Positions 1 through 13,007 of a DNA stretch of 64,000 nucleotides are shown here, one piece after another. Where the stretch lies: positions 1 through 64,000 of the forward strand of contig VZQC01009964.1 of the NCBI GenBank assembly GCA_009823505.1, given 5' to 3'. The notes beneath the pieces are model-generated. The model ran no database searches, had not been told where the DNA came from, and saw nothing but the letters and a program-made list of their open reading frames with translations. The DNA is from Rhizomys pruinosus (Eukaryota; Chordata; Mammalia; Rodentia; Spalacidae). The position numbers and the translations under genes are program-made. How positions within the stretch are numbered: the stretch's first letter is position 1; each line of letters opens with the position of its first letter.

Positions 1-353
1 TTATTGTTTCTGTTGCTGTGATACAATACCCTAACAAAAGCAACTTCTGGGAAGGAGGTATTTTCTTGGCTATGTAGCTATTCAGATTGGGATACAGTCT
101 GTTTTACCGGTAGCAGGCATGATCACGGCAGGCCTGGCAAGTCAAGGAGGCACACAGAGCAAGCAGGGAGAGGGGAAAAGGAAAATGGGCCAGGCTACAA
201 GACCTTAAAGCCCCGCCCCCAGGGACATACTTCCCCATCAAGGCTCCGCCTCCTACATATTCCATAGCTCTCCCAAACAGAGCTGCTGGCTGGGGCCAAC
301 GTGTTCAAATACTTGAGCCCTTGGGGGACATTTCCCATTTAAACCACAATAAC
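1..353 (+). repeat. Rodent ~400-bp interspersed repeat, cut by window edge
   Basis: The start matches the common rodent repeat that opens with a TTTCTGTTGCTGTGAT-like stretch and closes with a TTTAAACCACAA-like end. The same family recurs at 24,650, 38,980 and 49,458, and the four copies share their start, the internal 'cccaccccCAgtgac' type block and the end. I do not assign a Repbase name. It carries no reading frame of interest. Confidence 0.75.
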
Positions 354-862
354 AGGGAATATCCTTGCTCTCAAGAAACTTATAAGAGGTCCGTATAATG
401 AAATAAACATAGTGACCATTATAATTATTTTCCCCCTTTAAAAAACAGTATTTTTAATTTTTGAGAATTTAATACAATATATTTGAACCCTATTTACTGC
501 TCCCTCATCGCCTCTCAGATACAACCCTGCTTCCAGATCTCCCCAACATCGTGTCCTCATTTTTAAAGGCCATTCAGTCCAAGCTGTATTCCTCAAATTC
601 TCTTGGGTATGGGTCCATCCCCTGGATCTAGTCAACCTACCAGGGGTCACACCCCTAAAGAAAATGGACTTTCCCTGTCCCAGAAGCTTCCCTGTGCCAA
701 CCACTTCTCAGCTAGAGGTGGGGCTTCCTGACAACCCCTGCTCCAGGCTGGGATTTTGTATAATCTTTATAATGTTGAATACGTTAAAGTAGTGACTCAG
801 TTTTTCAAATGGTGATGGTTATGAGTCTCTCCATAGGTGAATATCTTCTCAGCAGTGCGAAC

Positions 863-864
<2 letters not shown>
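354..864. other. Unique sequence, no gene seen
   Basis: Ordinary AT-rich mammalian sequence. An 88-codon open frame on the minus strand has no recognisable domain and is treated as chance. No RNA gene or repeat recognised. Confidence 0.5.

Positions 865-896
<32 letters not shown>
865..896. repeat. (GT)n microsatellite
   Basis: Uninterrupted GT dinucleotide run of 16 units. It explains the run of alternating Val and Cys residues in the open frame that crosses it. Confidence 0.95.
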
Positions 897-899
<3 letters not shown>

Positions 900-1850
900 A
901 AAAGGAATATAAGAATCACTGGTTTCCTGTGGGTCACTCAAGGATAGGTCCTTTGCTTAGAGGACATCCCTCAGTGTCTGCAGTGGTTCACAGTCCTGTA
1001 GACAAACTTCAATTAGTCACCATCCTTCTTACAAAAGTGGTGCTCAGAACTGAGCACAGACTCCATCTTTGGGGGTCTGACAAGGTGCAGGCAAGATGTG
1101 TTATTTTCTTGGCTGTACACTAAACACTTGTGATGTTCTCCATATGCGTATTTAGTTTCTGGCAACTCAGAGGCTGCAGTTCTGGTAGCAAGATTTACTG
1201 CTCTTCAGTCACTACTTAACTCCTAGATGTCCACATAGATCTGTGGGCCCCCCTTACTTAAGATTCTTGCTTAGGCAGCTGGAGTTGTTTACTAGCTTGA
1301 TCTACCCCGTGTTTCTGAACCAGCTCCATCCTTCATGGACCTGTGTATATCAGACAGGTCCATCCTTCATGGACTTGTGTATATCAGATAGGGTGAAGAA
1401 TCAAAAACTATTTCAAGAGGAATCTATAGTGATGATTTAACGGAATTGCTGATCACTTGAAAAGCTATGGAAGTGGACCCAGGGGACTCAGATGTGCATC
1501 TTGGAACCCCAGCTGTGGGCAGTTTGTACAAGCTCCCTGGGTTATTTGGTAAGCTTGGGAGTCCCCGTTCTGTACCTCCACTTCTGGAAACAGGAGCTTG
1601 CCTACTGAGGTGCTAATCCACCCGCAGGTAGACTAGATGTTAGTGTAAATCTGAATGTATCCACACCTTTGTACTGGCTCTACAGCCTCAGGTCTCTCTA
1701 AGGATGATTGGCATTCCAGTCCTAGATCTTGGTATATATACTTGATTCTTCTACCTCAGTCTCAACTCTACCTCACTCTCCTCGGATTCTCATTTACAGT
1801 GCAACTGCTTGGAAACAACGTAGAGGTGGGCGCTGTCTGAAGATATTGTG
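897..1850. other. Unique sequence with a 34-bp tandem duplication
   Basis: No gene or known repeat recognised. A 34-bp unit starting TCCATCCTTCATGGAC occurs twice head to tail at 1,325-1,358 and 1,359-1,392 with two mismatches. Base composition is normal for mammalian DNA here, in contrast to what follows from about 1,850. Confidence 0.5.
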
Positions 1851-3640
1851 CTTAGGCCGGACGTTCTTACACCGCATAGGACCCCTCCTACATCATGTCT
1901 CAGAATAGGGTGAACACGTCTCATTGGCTCCCAGAATATTTATGATACTGCTAGATTAAGATGAGACACAAGTTTCAGCTATGCAGCATCAGCTCTCACT
2001 TAGCTCAGTGCTGTCTCATCAGGTATCGTGGATGACGGAGCGAGCTGTAAGGATGGACAAAGCGGGCCACTCTTGGGGTATTGTGGATAATCTATAGCGC
2101 ATTGTGCAGAAAGGGAGGCACTGCGCTCAGTAATAAAGGGAGCTAATGTTATACGTTTATCATACTAATCAAGATTTAATGGAAGGGCAGAGGACATAAT
2201 TGGTGTACGAAGCCAAGGGAGTTAGCAGGCAGAATCACAACGATGATGGGACATAGATATTTGAGGGTATTAGCAGTAGGTATAGGCACTAGCTCAGGTG
2301 GTTTCCTCACAACGTTACGTGTTCTTTCAACTCGCTCCTTGGGAGGGGAATAGGACCCATGCTTCTTTCTCCTTCTCTCAAATTGGCTTCTCAAGACACC
2401 AGGCCTTTTTATTGTCGCCAATGACCTTTCATTATTGGTCCTTTCTGTCCAGATGGGGAGTCAACGAACCCTAGAGGAGATACATAGACACCCTGGCGAA
2501 GATAACACAGAATCTAAATGATTCGTTCTCAAAACCATTGTCATGAAAAGTTGTCGAATGTAATCATTCTATTCTTTCTTGCTTACCACAATCTCTTCAG
2601 AGACTCTAGTCGTGAAGTGACATCTATTGACCACTCCTTCACGCTCCTGCTCCTCGAGAATAAGTAACAAAACCAGATGCTGTGGTAACTTTTATGGTCA
2701 TACACGTTGCATGGATATCCTAGTGATAAAGACTGTTGATATCTGAGCTCTCAATAGTGTTTATGTGAATAGCTAGAGTAGAATGAAATATGAGACGGGC
2801 ATGGTTTTATTACGCACATAAAGAGGTAATCAGTAATCGCGCCTCCCATATGTTATGATGAGTGGAGAATTCATGGCTCTTCTGGGGTATTCACATTACA
2901 TGACAGGAAGAGCCCATGGGAGCTTCTGTAGAACCAAGAAACCGCCTGAGTGTCGCTATTATCCATCCCAATCATTATTTAGTCCTTCACCTCGTCCTTA
3001 AGAGAATACCAATTTAAGGTAAGAGCGTCCCAAGAAATTAATTTAGGATGGAAGCAAGTACCAACCAGAATGATGGCACCATCCCTGGCTAAGAGAAGCC
3101 CTGGCGTCCAACCTGTATTGAGTAGGTGTTCTTATGGGGACAGTGCAAGGTATTGTTTGGTATAGGACGTCCTCTGGGCTCAAACTAGATAATCAACTTT
3201 ACATTTTTTGTTAAAAGTTATAGGAACACTTGAAATCTTTTTGTACACACGGAGGTGTGAGATGAAGAAGGAATAGCTGGATATGGAGTAGTCTAGAGCT
3301 AGCGCTTAAGGTAGATGGCCATCAACGCAAATGAGGGACTCATACGAAGGCAGAGAAGAGTCAGACTGCTTATTGGTGAGGTTTGTCAGATCATTAGAGG
3401 GGTAACGCAGAGCATAGGGGTGGAATTTTGATTTCCTATCCTAGAATGGTGTGGTGCCCTAGGATTATGCCCGAGCAATTCTATTATTTGGCAAGATATT
3501 TGTGTGGGCCATCACCGAGAGACATGTATTTTTATCCTGGAAGCAAAACGAGTGGACTTGAGGCTCAGTGTTGAAATCCTTCAGGTTTCCAGGGACAGAA
3601 GAATGGGCCACAGGGAGGGAGAGAGGCTGTGATTGCTCAT
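1850..3640. other. Low-consensus-quality block upstream of the LINE-1
   Basis: This stretch has unusually many CpG dinucleotides (by hand about twelve in 1,981-2,340), no recognisable repeat or exon and no long frame. It runs straight into a recognisable but scrambled LINE-1 ORF1. It could be the L1 5' UTR read with many errors, or unrelated sequence of equally poor quality. I cannot tell which from the sequence alone. Confidence 0.35.
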
Positions 3641-4750
3641 GAGACCAAAGTATTCGTTTGGCAAAACAACAGACCAATTCGTGGTTGATAGAACTCTTGA
3701 GTATGAAAAAACAATTTTGACGTTGTGCACATAGCAAAGTTAAGGAAGCGCCGAAGCAAAGATTGATTTAAGCTCCAAAAATTAGATATTATTGAGGATA
3801 CTAGACTAAAGAAAACACACCAGTGATGTAAAACATTAAAAAGGAAAATCCAACTTTCAATCCGTTGATCAAATTGTATAGAAAAGGAAATAGAAAAAGC
3901 CTCAGGTAGAATGGAGGAACAGACAGAACAAAGTAACAGCATTTCTGGATACTTGTATAATACACAGTAGACTAAAAATGGAAGCTCCAATATTACAAGT
4001 GAACATGAAAAAAATCTTAAAACAATACCGCATAAAGTGAAGCATACCAGGAAAATTAAGGGACACTATCGGAAACGTGATTTTAGTACCAAAGAAGGCT
4101 CTCCCCAAGGTATAGGGATGGAGGAAGGAGAGAAATCTCAAGAGAATAGTATTGATCAGATCTTCAACAGAATAGGTGAAAATTTCCCCAAACTCTAAAA
4201 AAGACAAACCATACAAATACACAGATAGCATATAGGTTGACTCCTCAGAATAACAAGATCATTACATAAGCAAACTAACTCCGCCATCGCCACTATACAT
4301 AGATTTAAAATTGCTAGACGCCCAAACAAACAAAGAACAAAATTACCTTAGAAGGCCTACAAAAGAAAACAAGTTCACATACAAATGGAAAACCCAATTC
4401 AGAATTACAACTGTGATCTCTCGGCGTCAACCTACCTGATGACCGAACGCACAGACAGAACCTGGGAGCAAGTCATTCCCGTGTTAAAGGGACCTATGCC
4501 CCGATTACAACCCAGCAACTAACTGATTAATCCAACATTCAACAACTGTATGACTATAGTTGAAGGATGAGAGAAATACAATCTTGCCATGATCAATAAA
4601 ACCGAAGATGTGTTTGGAATACTATCTGATGATCTGTGAAGTCATTCCTAATTCTTCATAACTGTTACTCGTTGTATACTAGTCTACAATTTACTAAGGG
4701 CAGACAATCACCGAGGAGCATACAATCCCTCACAACGCAGCTAGAAGTAA
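3640..4750 (+). pseudogene. LINE-1 ORF1 (nucleic-acid chaperone) remnant
   Basis: ORF1 normally encodes the coiled-coil RNA-binding protein that packages L1 RNA. Recognisable nucleotide blocks include 'aatggaggaacagacagaac' at about 3,910, 'ggaaaattaagggacactat' at about 4,050 and 'gatcttcaacagaataggtg' at about 4,160, all in ORF1 order. Between them the sequence shifts frame every few tens of bases. No open frame on this strand exceeds a few dozen codons, so no protein can be read. The longest frames here lie on the opposite strand and are shadows. Confidence 0.7.
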
Positions 4751-4899
4751 AAGAAAACTATTATTTAAAATTAACAATAACCAATAGCTGGGGTTAAGTT
4801 AATTGGCGCATATAGGCCAAGAGGCTAGAAGATTCCAAACGGAGTAATAAAGTGAAAAGGCAGGAAGCAAACTGAAGTGATCTTTCAATTATAACCTAG

Positions 4900-7800
4900 A
4901 ATGACCAATTAATGTGCTATCTATAATTCTTCTCCTCTAATTAAGAGGGACTAGATGGTTACTGAGATGGATTCATTATAGTGAATAATAATCTTCTAGC
5001 TCCAAATCCACCTCTTCTACCTGCAAATCAGTTATTCATAGATAGCTGGTTATCAAGATTCCACACCATTCTCCATCTTGCAGACGAGTTATAGGCGACC
5101 AAACCTCCCAATTGGTATATGGCAAGAACAGTTTACTTCCAAGACACAATTGTGTTCATATCAACCAGCAAATAACGAGGCCCGAATTGTTTGGCAAGGT
5201 GGGTCTAGATACATTTGGCGGGAGATCGTAATAATAGTCTCTTTTCTTAAGCCTCAATTAATGAAACAGAGCGATGCAAATCAAAAATAAGATAGGACTA
5301 AATGGATGACAATGTTATTTCTTAGCTCAAGAGGTGAAACAAACTTGAACATAGTGCATATAGTCTCACAATTTCATGAATAGATATGGCAGCCAGAAGG
5401 CAAGTGTACTACCTAAACCTTAGTAAAGAAGTGATATGCATTCTTGAGCGTGCATAAGGCACAAGAATGGTGAAACCCCGCACACTAATAGTGAGGCAGC
5501 GAGTACTTCTAATTCGCCACAGTCTACAGTCTCTCATAAATGAGGAGATTCAAAGGATCCAATGCGATAAGCTTTCACACGTGAGAGGACATGCATGTGA
5601 TACCAAATACGATTCTCAACATTGTACTCACAGACACCGGCTAAATATAAATTGGTTACAGTCTCCGCATTCGACCATAGACCTTGACATCCAGACAACT
5701 TGTGATATCGTAATTTCCAGACTATACATTCACGAGCACACGATTTCTTATTACAGAAGTAGGTAGCGCATGATAATCTGAGACACAGTTAATAAAAATC
5801 AAGCTAAGATTACTCTGTAAGATTTGAACCCATATCACCTTCTCATGCATGCTTTCTAAACTCAGACCTGCAGCTGCACATAAATACTCTTAAAGATTGA
5901 TCAACTCCAGTGGATCCACCGGCTCCCAAACTATTCCATATGAATAAACTCATCAATACTGAGATCCTAAAGCATGACAAACTTCTTCCTCATTCACGTT
6001 GTTCACTCACTAATAGTGCTATTGGTCATGGAAGAAATTGAGAAAGATTATAAGAATATTATTATACATTTAACTTACCATTTTGCCTGTTATTTGAACA
6101 TGACTAAGTGATTTAATTGATAATAACATACTCAGCAAGGAGCATATGAGGATTCAAACTTGCTAAAAGTCTAGTCGCTAGAAGAGATTATTCTACTGTG
6201 GAAAGCTCTAAGGTGCGTAGCTCATCTCATAACACACATATAGATAAGAGTACATGGCTCTGCTGCACTTCACGTATTTGGTATCTGTTTTGGGTACAGC
6301 GAATAGCACAGTTTTTTATGGAGCGCCAACTTGCCCTTACAGAGGACCAGGTTCGATCCCCAGCATCCTCAATGCACATGGCGGTGAGAACTGTCTGAAA
6401 CCCAAACTCCAGGAGTCACCTATTCTCAGGTGTCCAAATGTGGGATCGGAATTTCACTCGACTAATTCCCTCGGTTCTGACTCGTGTCATCTGCGGACGA
6501 CTGCTCGGGTGGCTACAAATCTTGTGCTTAGTGCAGGAAGCATGTTATTTCTACCTTTCATATGACCACACCTTATATCCTAGTAGAATAAATAAAAGTT
6601 GTCAAGACCAAGATTTTTTCTAACTACGCACACAGACTGCACACAGTGAAGTGATCTATTGGGACACTTTTCTGCCTAAAAGATATTTACGATTTTAGAC
6701 TGACATTGCAATCACCAAAATGCGAACCCTTGAAGAGTAGCAGAAGTTAGCAAGCATGATTTGGTTAATAAACAGAAACGCACGGCAGAGAGGAAGGGTC
6801 AGTTTGAAAATTAGGAATCAAACTCAATAACGAAATACCATACGATAGAGTGAAATCCAATGGTCAATGAATTTGCCAAAAGTTAGGATTCTTTGCAATA
6901 GTGAAAGCTTGAACAAGATAGAGCAATGGACGCTCTATGCCCAGTTTTCATTCACACAAAGATAAACGCAAAGAAATCGTGTATTATTCACTCTTATAGG
7001 CATCCACCCTTGATTCAATCTTGTGAATTGAGGTGCGAATATGACATGATTGAGTACTCAATGAACAGACATCCAGGCAATCAGTATGTGGTTAATAGGT
7101 TCAAAAAACATATCATTTACTCTACTAATTTTGCAAACCTAGAAGAAATGGATTGTTTCATGAATATCATGAAAATCCTGAGAGAGTCACCTAGTAGTTT
7201 CTATATCCAAGGAAGTAGTATTAAGCAAACCCATAAATAGACCAATCAATATGCTGAAGAAAATTGACTATGATGTTTACTGACATATTAAGCTAGCCTG
7301 CCTCGCCAACCAAAATAAATTGCCAGGCTCCAGATGTTTAGTGCTAGAGTTCGTATGAGGAAATATTTTCAAACAGACATTTACAAACCTTCACTACTTT
7401 AAGTTGTTTAGAAGGATACAAAATGAGGGAGTTCTCCCAGATTCCTTCTTGAAGCCAGCATCACACTAATACCAAAAACCAGGCAAAGATTGGGAACATA
7501 CTCAACAGGGAATGACGAATTATTCATACTATCCTCTTATCTCTCCTAATTTGACCAACATGATGCGACAAAATATCTAATATGCAGGGATACTGGCAGT
7601 TATAATTATCGCATACGTATTCCCCACACATAGAAGCATAGAGTGTATGACACATCATGAACCAGTTGGAGTTCTTCACTCAGATGAGGTTGTTATGTTG
7701 ATTTGGAGTTCAACATATTAGAGTTGCTAATGGGTCAAAATATCATTCATTACCATAACTAAATGGTGACCTGTGAACAATGCAAGAAAACTCTCTTCGA

Positions 7801-10055
7801 CCTCAGGGTTCTCTTCAGAATTTTGAGGTGACGTGGAGTAAAGCTTCTTTTGGACAACCTTACAGTGCATTCCCGTTCTTATTTGTCCTTAAAAATACGT
7901 CCACAGTAGGTATGCGGAACTGATGGATGGCAATGCTTCTCTTATCAATGTATAATTCAAAGGCATTATACTCCATGTGTAAACCACACGCTCATACTAC
8001 ATCCTCTTCAATGAGCGGAAAGGACAGGAAGTAAATTCCACCTTTAAATAGGTATGGGAAACTCGAGTCAGGCTGCCCACCGTCGACCAATCCTTCTTTC
8101 ATATGTAGTGCTGGAATACTCTTTGTAGTTGAGTGGTTTAACTTAGGACGGAAAAGAAATTAAGGTATGTCTATATAATTTGGGGTAAAAGTAGGATGAG
8201 GTTCAATTGAATGTTGATCTCCGGTTTTAGGTCCTTGACTTGGGATTATCGACTTTCGTCTTCATAGGAGTTGTCTATTGAGTATAGCTTCCACCAGAAA
8301 CTCCGGTAAGAATAAAACGAAGTAAAGGTCATACCGATGGACTCTGTATTCTAGTGGCAGTGTTACTCTATCTCTGAATATACACTGCAACACTTCTTAG
8401 AGGAGAAAATCAGTAGCCTTCCTCTTGAAGCTCGTAATCGTTCTAGTACCAACAACAAAGAACTGAAGAAGACTGACAAGGAGATCCTTCTGGACCACTC
8501 ACAATTAGCTCAAAACAAGATATAACATTACCGTCATGTGAACAAACCTAACCAAACACCAAGGATCTCACAACAAAACTTTTAAAGCCCTGACAGTAGG
8601 AAGTTGAGGAAACATCAGAATAATGGAAAAAACCTCCCGATGTCATGGATTGGGAAAATAAATATAGTAAAAAATGTCCATTCTACCAAATCATGCAACA
8701 AGGTTTAATGCAATCCCAATCAAATACCCCAAGAGCCTTTTTTCACAGGCTTGGAAAAAAACCCCTTCAATTTCATTTGGAAATAAAAGACCCTGAATAG
8801 CAAAGCAACCCTGAGCGAATCAATATAGGGGGGATCGGCTCTACCAGACTTCAACGTATACTACAGGGCTATAGTCGTTTATAAAAACAGCTTGGTACTT
8901 GGCACAAAAACAGGACCAGTTGGACTAATGGAATAAAACTGAAGATCAAACCTGAGCACATTACAATTCAGCCACCTCATATTTGACGAGGGGGCCAAGA
9001 AAACACAATGGAGGAAAGACAGCATCTTCAGTAAGTGGTGTTGGCAAAACTTGGTCACCACCTGTAGTAGAATGAAATTAAAACCCCTACCCTCCCCTGT
9101 ACAAAAGTCATTCCAGATGGATCAAAGACCTCAACTTGAAACCAAAACTCTGGAGGGATAGAAGGAAATTGCTGCAGACACAAGGCATAGGCTATAGGAA
9201 AAGACTTCCTAAATCAGACAGGCAGCTGCACACGAATTAAGATCGACATTGACAAATGGACCTCATTAAACCTCAAAAGTTTCTGTACATCAAAAGAAAC
9301 AATAAAGAGAAGCGAAGAGAAAACCACAGAGTGGGAGGAAACCTTCACAAGAGATACATCTGACAAAGCATTAATTTCCAGGTATACAAACTACTCAAAA
9401 AAACAAAGAAGAAAGAAAACAAATGAACCACTCAAAAGTGAGTGAAGAACTGAACAGGGACTTCACAAGAGAGGAATTAGAGATGGCGAGAAACATCTTA
9501 AAAAGTGTTCAACGTCACTAATAATTAGGAAATGTAAATCAAGACCACTCTAAGATATCATCTCACTCTGATAAGACTGGCCAGTATCAAGAAAAAAAAA
9601 CATATATCAAGTCCTTGAAGGATTGTGGGGAAAGGGGAACACTCATTCATTTTGCTGGTGGGAATGTAAACTGTGTACATCCACTATGGAAAGCAGTTAT
9701 GGAGAACCATTGGAAGACCAAATGAGTTTGCCATTTGACCCAGTCATACCACTCCTGGGTTATATACCACAAGACTCATCTTACTGCAGAAATACATGCA
9801 CAGCATATTTATTGCAGCTCTGGTTCACAATACCAAAAAGCTTGAAACAACCCAAATTGGCCTCAAACTGACAAGTGGATAGACAAAATGTGGCACGTGT
9901 ACACAATGGAAGTTTATGCATCGGTAAAGAGGACACATCATGAACTTGCAGGTAAATGGATGGGAGCTAGAAGATACTATATTAAATGTTGAAGTAACAC
10001 GCTCCCAGAAAAAAGAAGAAACGATGAATGGTATCCCTTCATCTGTGGATGCTAG
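4900..10055 (+). pseudogene. LINE-1 ORF2 (endonuclease/reverse transcriptase) remnant
   Basis: ORF2 encodes the endonuclease and reverse transcriptase used for target-primed reverse transcription. Nucleotide blocks typical of the RT region are visible at 7,137-7,160 (gcaaacctagaagaaatgga), 7,465-7,490 (accaaaaaccaggcaaagat) and 7,655-7,670 (catgaaccagttgga). The C-terminal part is visible from 8,580, including the 'ggggaaaggggaacactcat' block at 9,628, which corresponds to the cysteine-rich C-terminus. I could not recognise the endonuclease domain in 4,900-6,200. Indels break the frame throughout, and a B2 lies at about 6,290-6,602. Confidence 0.7.
6290..6602 (+). mobile_element. B2 SINE inside the LINE-1, heavily corrupted
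   Basis: The block 'cagaggaccaggttcgatcc' at 6,340-6,359, followed by a CCCAGCATCC...CACATGGCGG stretch and an A-rich AATAAATAAAA tail near 6,587-6,598, has the order of a plus-strand B2 (tRNA-like head with B box, body, tail). The head before 6,330 and the body after 6,420 are too scrambled to align. An open frame of 103 codons crossing it is chance. Confidence 0.65.
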
Positions 10056-10199
10056 CGCCAAATAACCCCAGTTATAAATTATTTCTTGTGGAGAGGGATG
10101 CATAGGTAAAGAACAAACAGAAAGACTGCCATCAGAAACTGAATGAAATGGTGAATCTGGAGGGGTGGAGGGCGGGGAGTGGACACGTTAATGTATATT

Positions 10200-12370
10200 T
10201 AATTGACGTGAGGTCAACAAGTATCCAATTTTTGGCCAGACTCTGTCTTACAGGTTACATGGTGTTTAAGACTTTGTTAAAAAGTAAATATTTGTACATT
10301 AAACAACATTGGTTTTAAAGGTTCTGATAAAAATGGTAATGCACCTGAGTCAATTGTAAATATAAATTGTTGTTGTCCACATTTTGGTTTTACTTAAAAT
10401 CTGTTTAACAATTACTTTGGGATTGGACACCATACAAAGTTCTCTATAATTTTCTGCTGTACAGTATCATCTTTGTAGCATTCTCTTTTTACCGTTAAGA
10501 TGATTTAACTTAAAAAATTAAGTTTGCTTCCAAAGCAACCACATTACAGTCACCAAAACAGCTTGGGTGGATTTGATGAAATCTGCATATTGATTTGATT
10601 CCAGCCTTATAGGTATGTGTAATACAAACTGCCTTTTTGGAGACTCATGGGTGAAAAACAAAAACCTTAAAATAAAATAATGCGGGGATTACAGATATTT
10701 TATTTTAAACAATTATCTTTTAAAGATGTATGTTTTTTGGTCTTTTCAAAAAATATATTTATAAAAATAAAAAAAAGATTTGTATGTTCCAACAGGTCAA
10801 AATGTCACCAACTTTAATGGCTGAGAAAAAAATGATACAGCTTTGCATTGTGTAGGATGTTCCAGGTTAAGTACCAGCAGAAAGGTTGGCCTGTCTGAAC
10901 ATTGAAAGGAAGAAAAGCCCTCAGACTGCTACAGACAACAAACATCTCTGTGGATCATACTTGTAACAAACGTTTATAATGAGTTCCTAACGGAAACTTA
11001 CCTTCTAGGTTGCTGCCCAAAGTTTTAATACGAGAGACTCTTCTTTTTTAAAACCCTTTTTTCTCCCCTCATTAGAACAAGGAGAAATATTCCGGTGATG
11101 ATGAGTTTGTTCTCTAACTGTAAATTGGAGCCAACTGCTATAGAGGTAATTCTTATAAAACCGGTAAAAACTTGCTTCTCTTAATTGATGAATAGACATT
11201 TAGGAACTGGTGAAAAAGGAATTATTCTCTTATCTCAGACACCAATAAAAACTCGACTTAAGTCTCCTTAAGCTAATGCACTTAAGCAAAATATATTTAA
11301 CTACAGGAGAGCTCTGATATTCAGCAATGGATTATTCTACCAAAGAGATATTAGCCATGTGATCGCACAGTACCCTCCCACCCCCCCAAAAAAAGATAAA
11401 GGCTTTTTTGCCAGAAAACTGGGGATAATCTGCAAGAAGAGAGCATTGAATCAAGGCCTTTGTTGTGTGCAGACCTGATGAAGGCATGGGAAAGATGTAT
11501 TGAGACCATTTATGCAAGTGTACAGATGGCTCCTGGAATACCAGAGAGTGTTTTACCAAAGGGCCACTAAACCAATTAAAGCGCAAACATTATGTCTCCT
11601 TGAGTAAAGAAAGACTCCTCCATCAGCACCCAGCGTCACACCTCACCTGCCTGAAATACTGTGCAGCAATGGCCAGCCATATGCCTGTTATATCCCAAAT
11701 CTAATTGTATTGGCTATCAGCTCTTCTCCTTGGAGAATAAACCCATGGCTGATCGCCACAAGCTTACATCCTCCTAGTGGTTAGGAGTATTGTTATAAGC
11801 CACAATATGACCCTTTCATATTTTACAGAAAAAAAATGTAATTCATGCATCAACATTTACCATTTCCAACACATCTGTGTCTATACCAAGTTAACCTACC
11901 ATAATAATTAAACTGTTTAAATACCTACTATTTCTAATTGTTTGTGCTTCATTTAGTAGGATTGAAAGGTTATTCTGGGACAAACTGTCAGCCCTATGAA
12001 AGGAAACAGCCAGAATTGCACCCAGAGCTCCAAAATGGCACAGCCTCCTAGTAGGAAAGTTAGCACTGTTGTGCTTTTCTCATCCACCTGTTGCCCATTT
12101 CTCTTATAGCGCCTAAGGATCAATGCTGTGGAAGGAGTGGTGGCGCCATTTGGTAAGAATCGTAAGGGCTGCAATTGGGCGTGAATGGTGAAACTACAGC
12201 AATGATTAGACCGTTGGACACTTATGTTGATCAACTTAATGTACATACAAGCCCCTCCCCCCCCCAGCTGGATGGTGGGACCTCTGGGCTGTGTGGGTTT
12301 GGGCACAAACTTGCAAATTTTGGTTTTTACATGGAGGAGGCTTGTACTCATAAACTATTACTCATTGTTT
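10200..12370. other. Unique sequence, no gene seen
   Basis: AT-rich sequence with no recognised repeat family. Open frames up to 132 codons (minus strand, 11,953-12,351) lack domain-like composition. Ancient repeats too diverged to recognise by eye are possible, for example around 11,600-11,760. Confidence 0.4.
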
Positions 12371-12416
12371 AAAAAAATTTTTTTTTTTTTTTTTAATAAA
12401 AAAAAGAAAAAATGTG
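12371..12416. repeat. A-run / T-run / A-run low-complexity block
   Basis: A short A run followed by a long T run and then an A-rich stretch. It can fold as a simple A:T hairpin and may be the junction of two oppositely oriented poly-A tails. No adjoining SINE body is recognisable. Confidence 0.6.
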
Positions 12417-12814
12417 ACATAGGAAAATTCCGCAAGAGTTTCTTGAGTGCCTTCATCCCGTGCTGGGTTGGGCATGTCACAAGATAACATCTAGCTGTGA
12501 CTATGGTTCCCCTGGAGAGGAGTTGGGCCCTGGATTCTAAGCCTGCTGTGCCATGGGTGAAAGTCACGAGGGAGATCTCAGCTCATCTATGTTATCATCG
12601 GTCGAAGGCCAGCACTCTTTTTCTTCCTCTGATACTCTCACCCACTTTTGTTCCTTGGGTGATGGCAAAACAGTATCCAAGAAAAGCATTTTGGGAAATG
12701 GCCACTTGCGTTACATAGTCGCTTGCTGTGTATATAGCATGGCGGAACCTGCAGTTCTGCATCCTCAGCAAGCATGTACGAACAGCCAGATTGCAAGACA
12801 GCAGCCAACCTATA

Positions 12815-12990
12815 AAGCCCAGTGCGGTGGCTGGGCTGATGAGAAGGGGTGGGCAGTATCGCGGGACAAGCTCACTGCGTCAGCCAGCCCGAATAAGTGA
12901 GCTCCAGGTTTAGTGAGAGACAGACACTGCATGAAAAATAAAGCAGAAAGCAATTGAAGTAGACACTGGGCATCAACATTTGCCTTCCAT
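12815..12990 (+). mobile_element. RSINE1/B4-type SINE fragment
   Basis: The segment with 'gtgagctccaggtttagtga' at 12,898-12,917, followed by an AAAATAAAG block and 'cattgaag-agacac' type sequence, matches the distal part of the RSINE1/B4 composite SINE. The intact copy at 34,670 has the same blocks. The head is missing or too diverged. Confidence 0.55.
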
Positions 12991-13007
12991 ATGCAAGGAA
13001 ACATCAT

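Larger units (their letters stand above)
3640..10190 (+). mobile_element. Near full-length LINE-1 (L1) retrotransposon, frames destroyed
   Basis: L1 landmarks appear in the correct 5' to 3' order on the plus strand: an ORF1-like coding stretch near 3,840-4,620, the ORF2 reverse-transcriptase region near 7,130-7,760, the ORF2 C-terminal part from about 8,580 to 10,050, and a G-rich 3' UTR segment near 10,155-10,185. The last 1.5 kb aligns by eye with the better preserved L1 copy at 61,749-63,049. Apart from the embedded B2 near 6,290-6,600, the interval between ORF1 and the RT region is longer than expected, so further insertions or misassembled sequence are likely. No frame is intact, so the copy could not move as written. 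Both boundaries are approximate. Confidence 0.8.

Noticed and set aside
3637..4231. Overlapping minus-strand frames of 109 and 117 codons with hydrophobic segments
   Set aside because: They are antisense shadows of the A-rich LINE-1 ORF1 sequence.
6350..6359. Pol III B-box-like sequence as a free regulatory site
   Set aside because: It belongs to the corrupted B2 SINE within the LINE-1.
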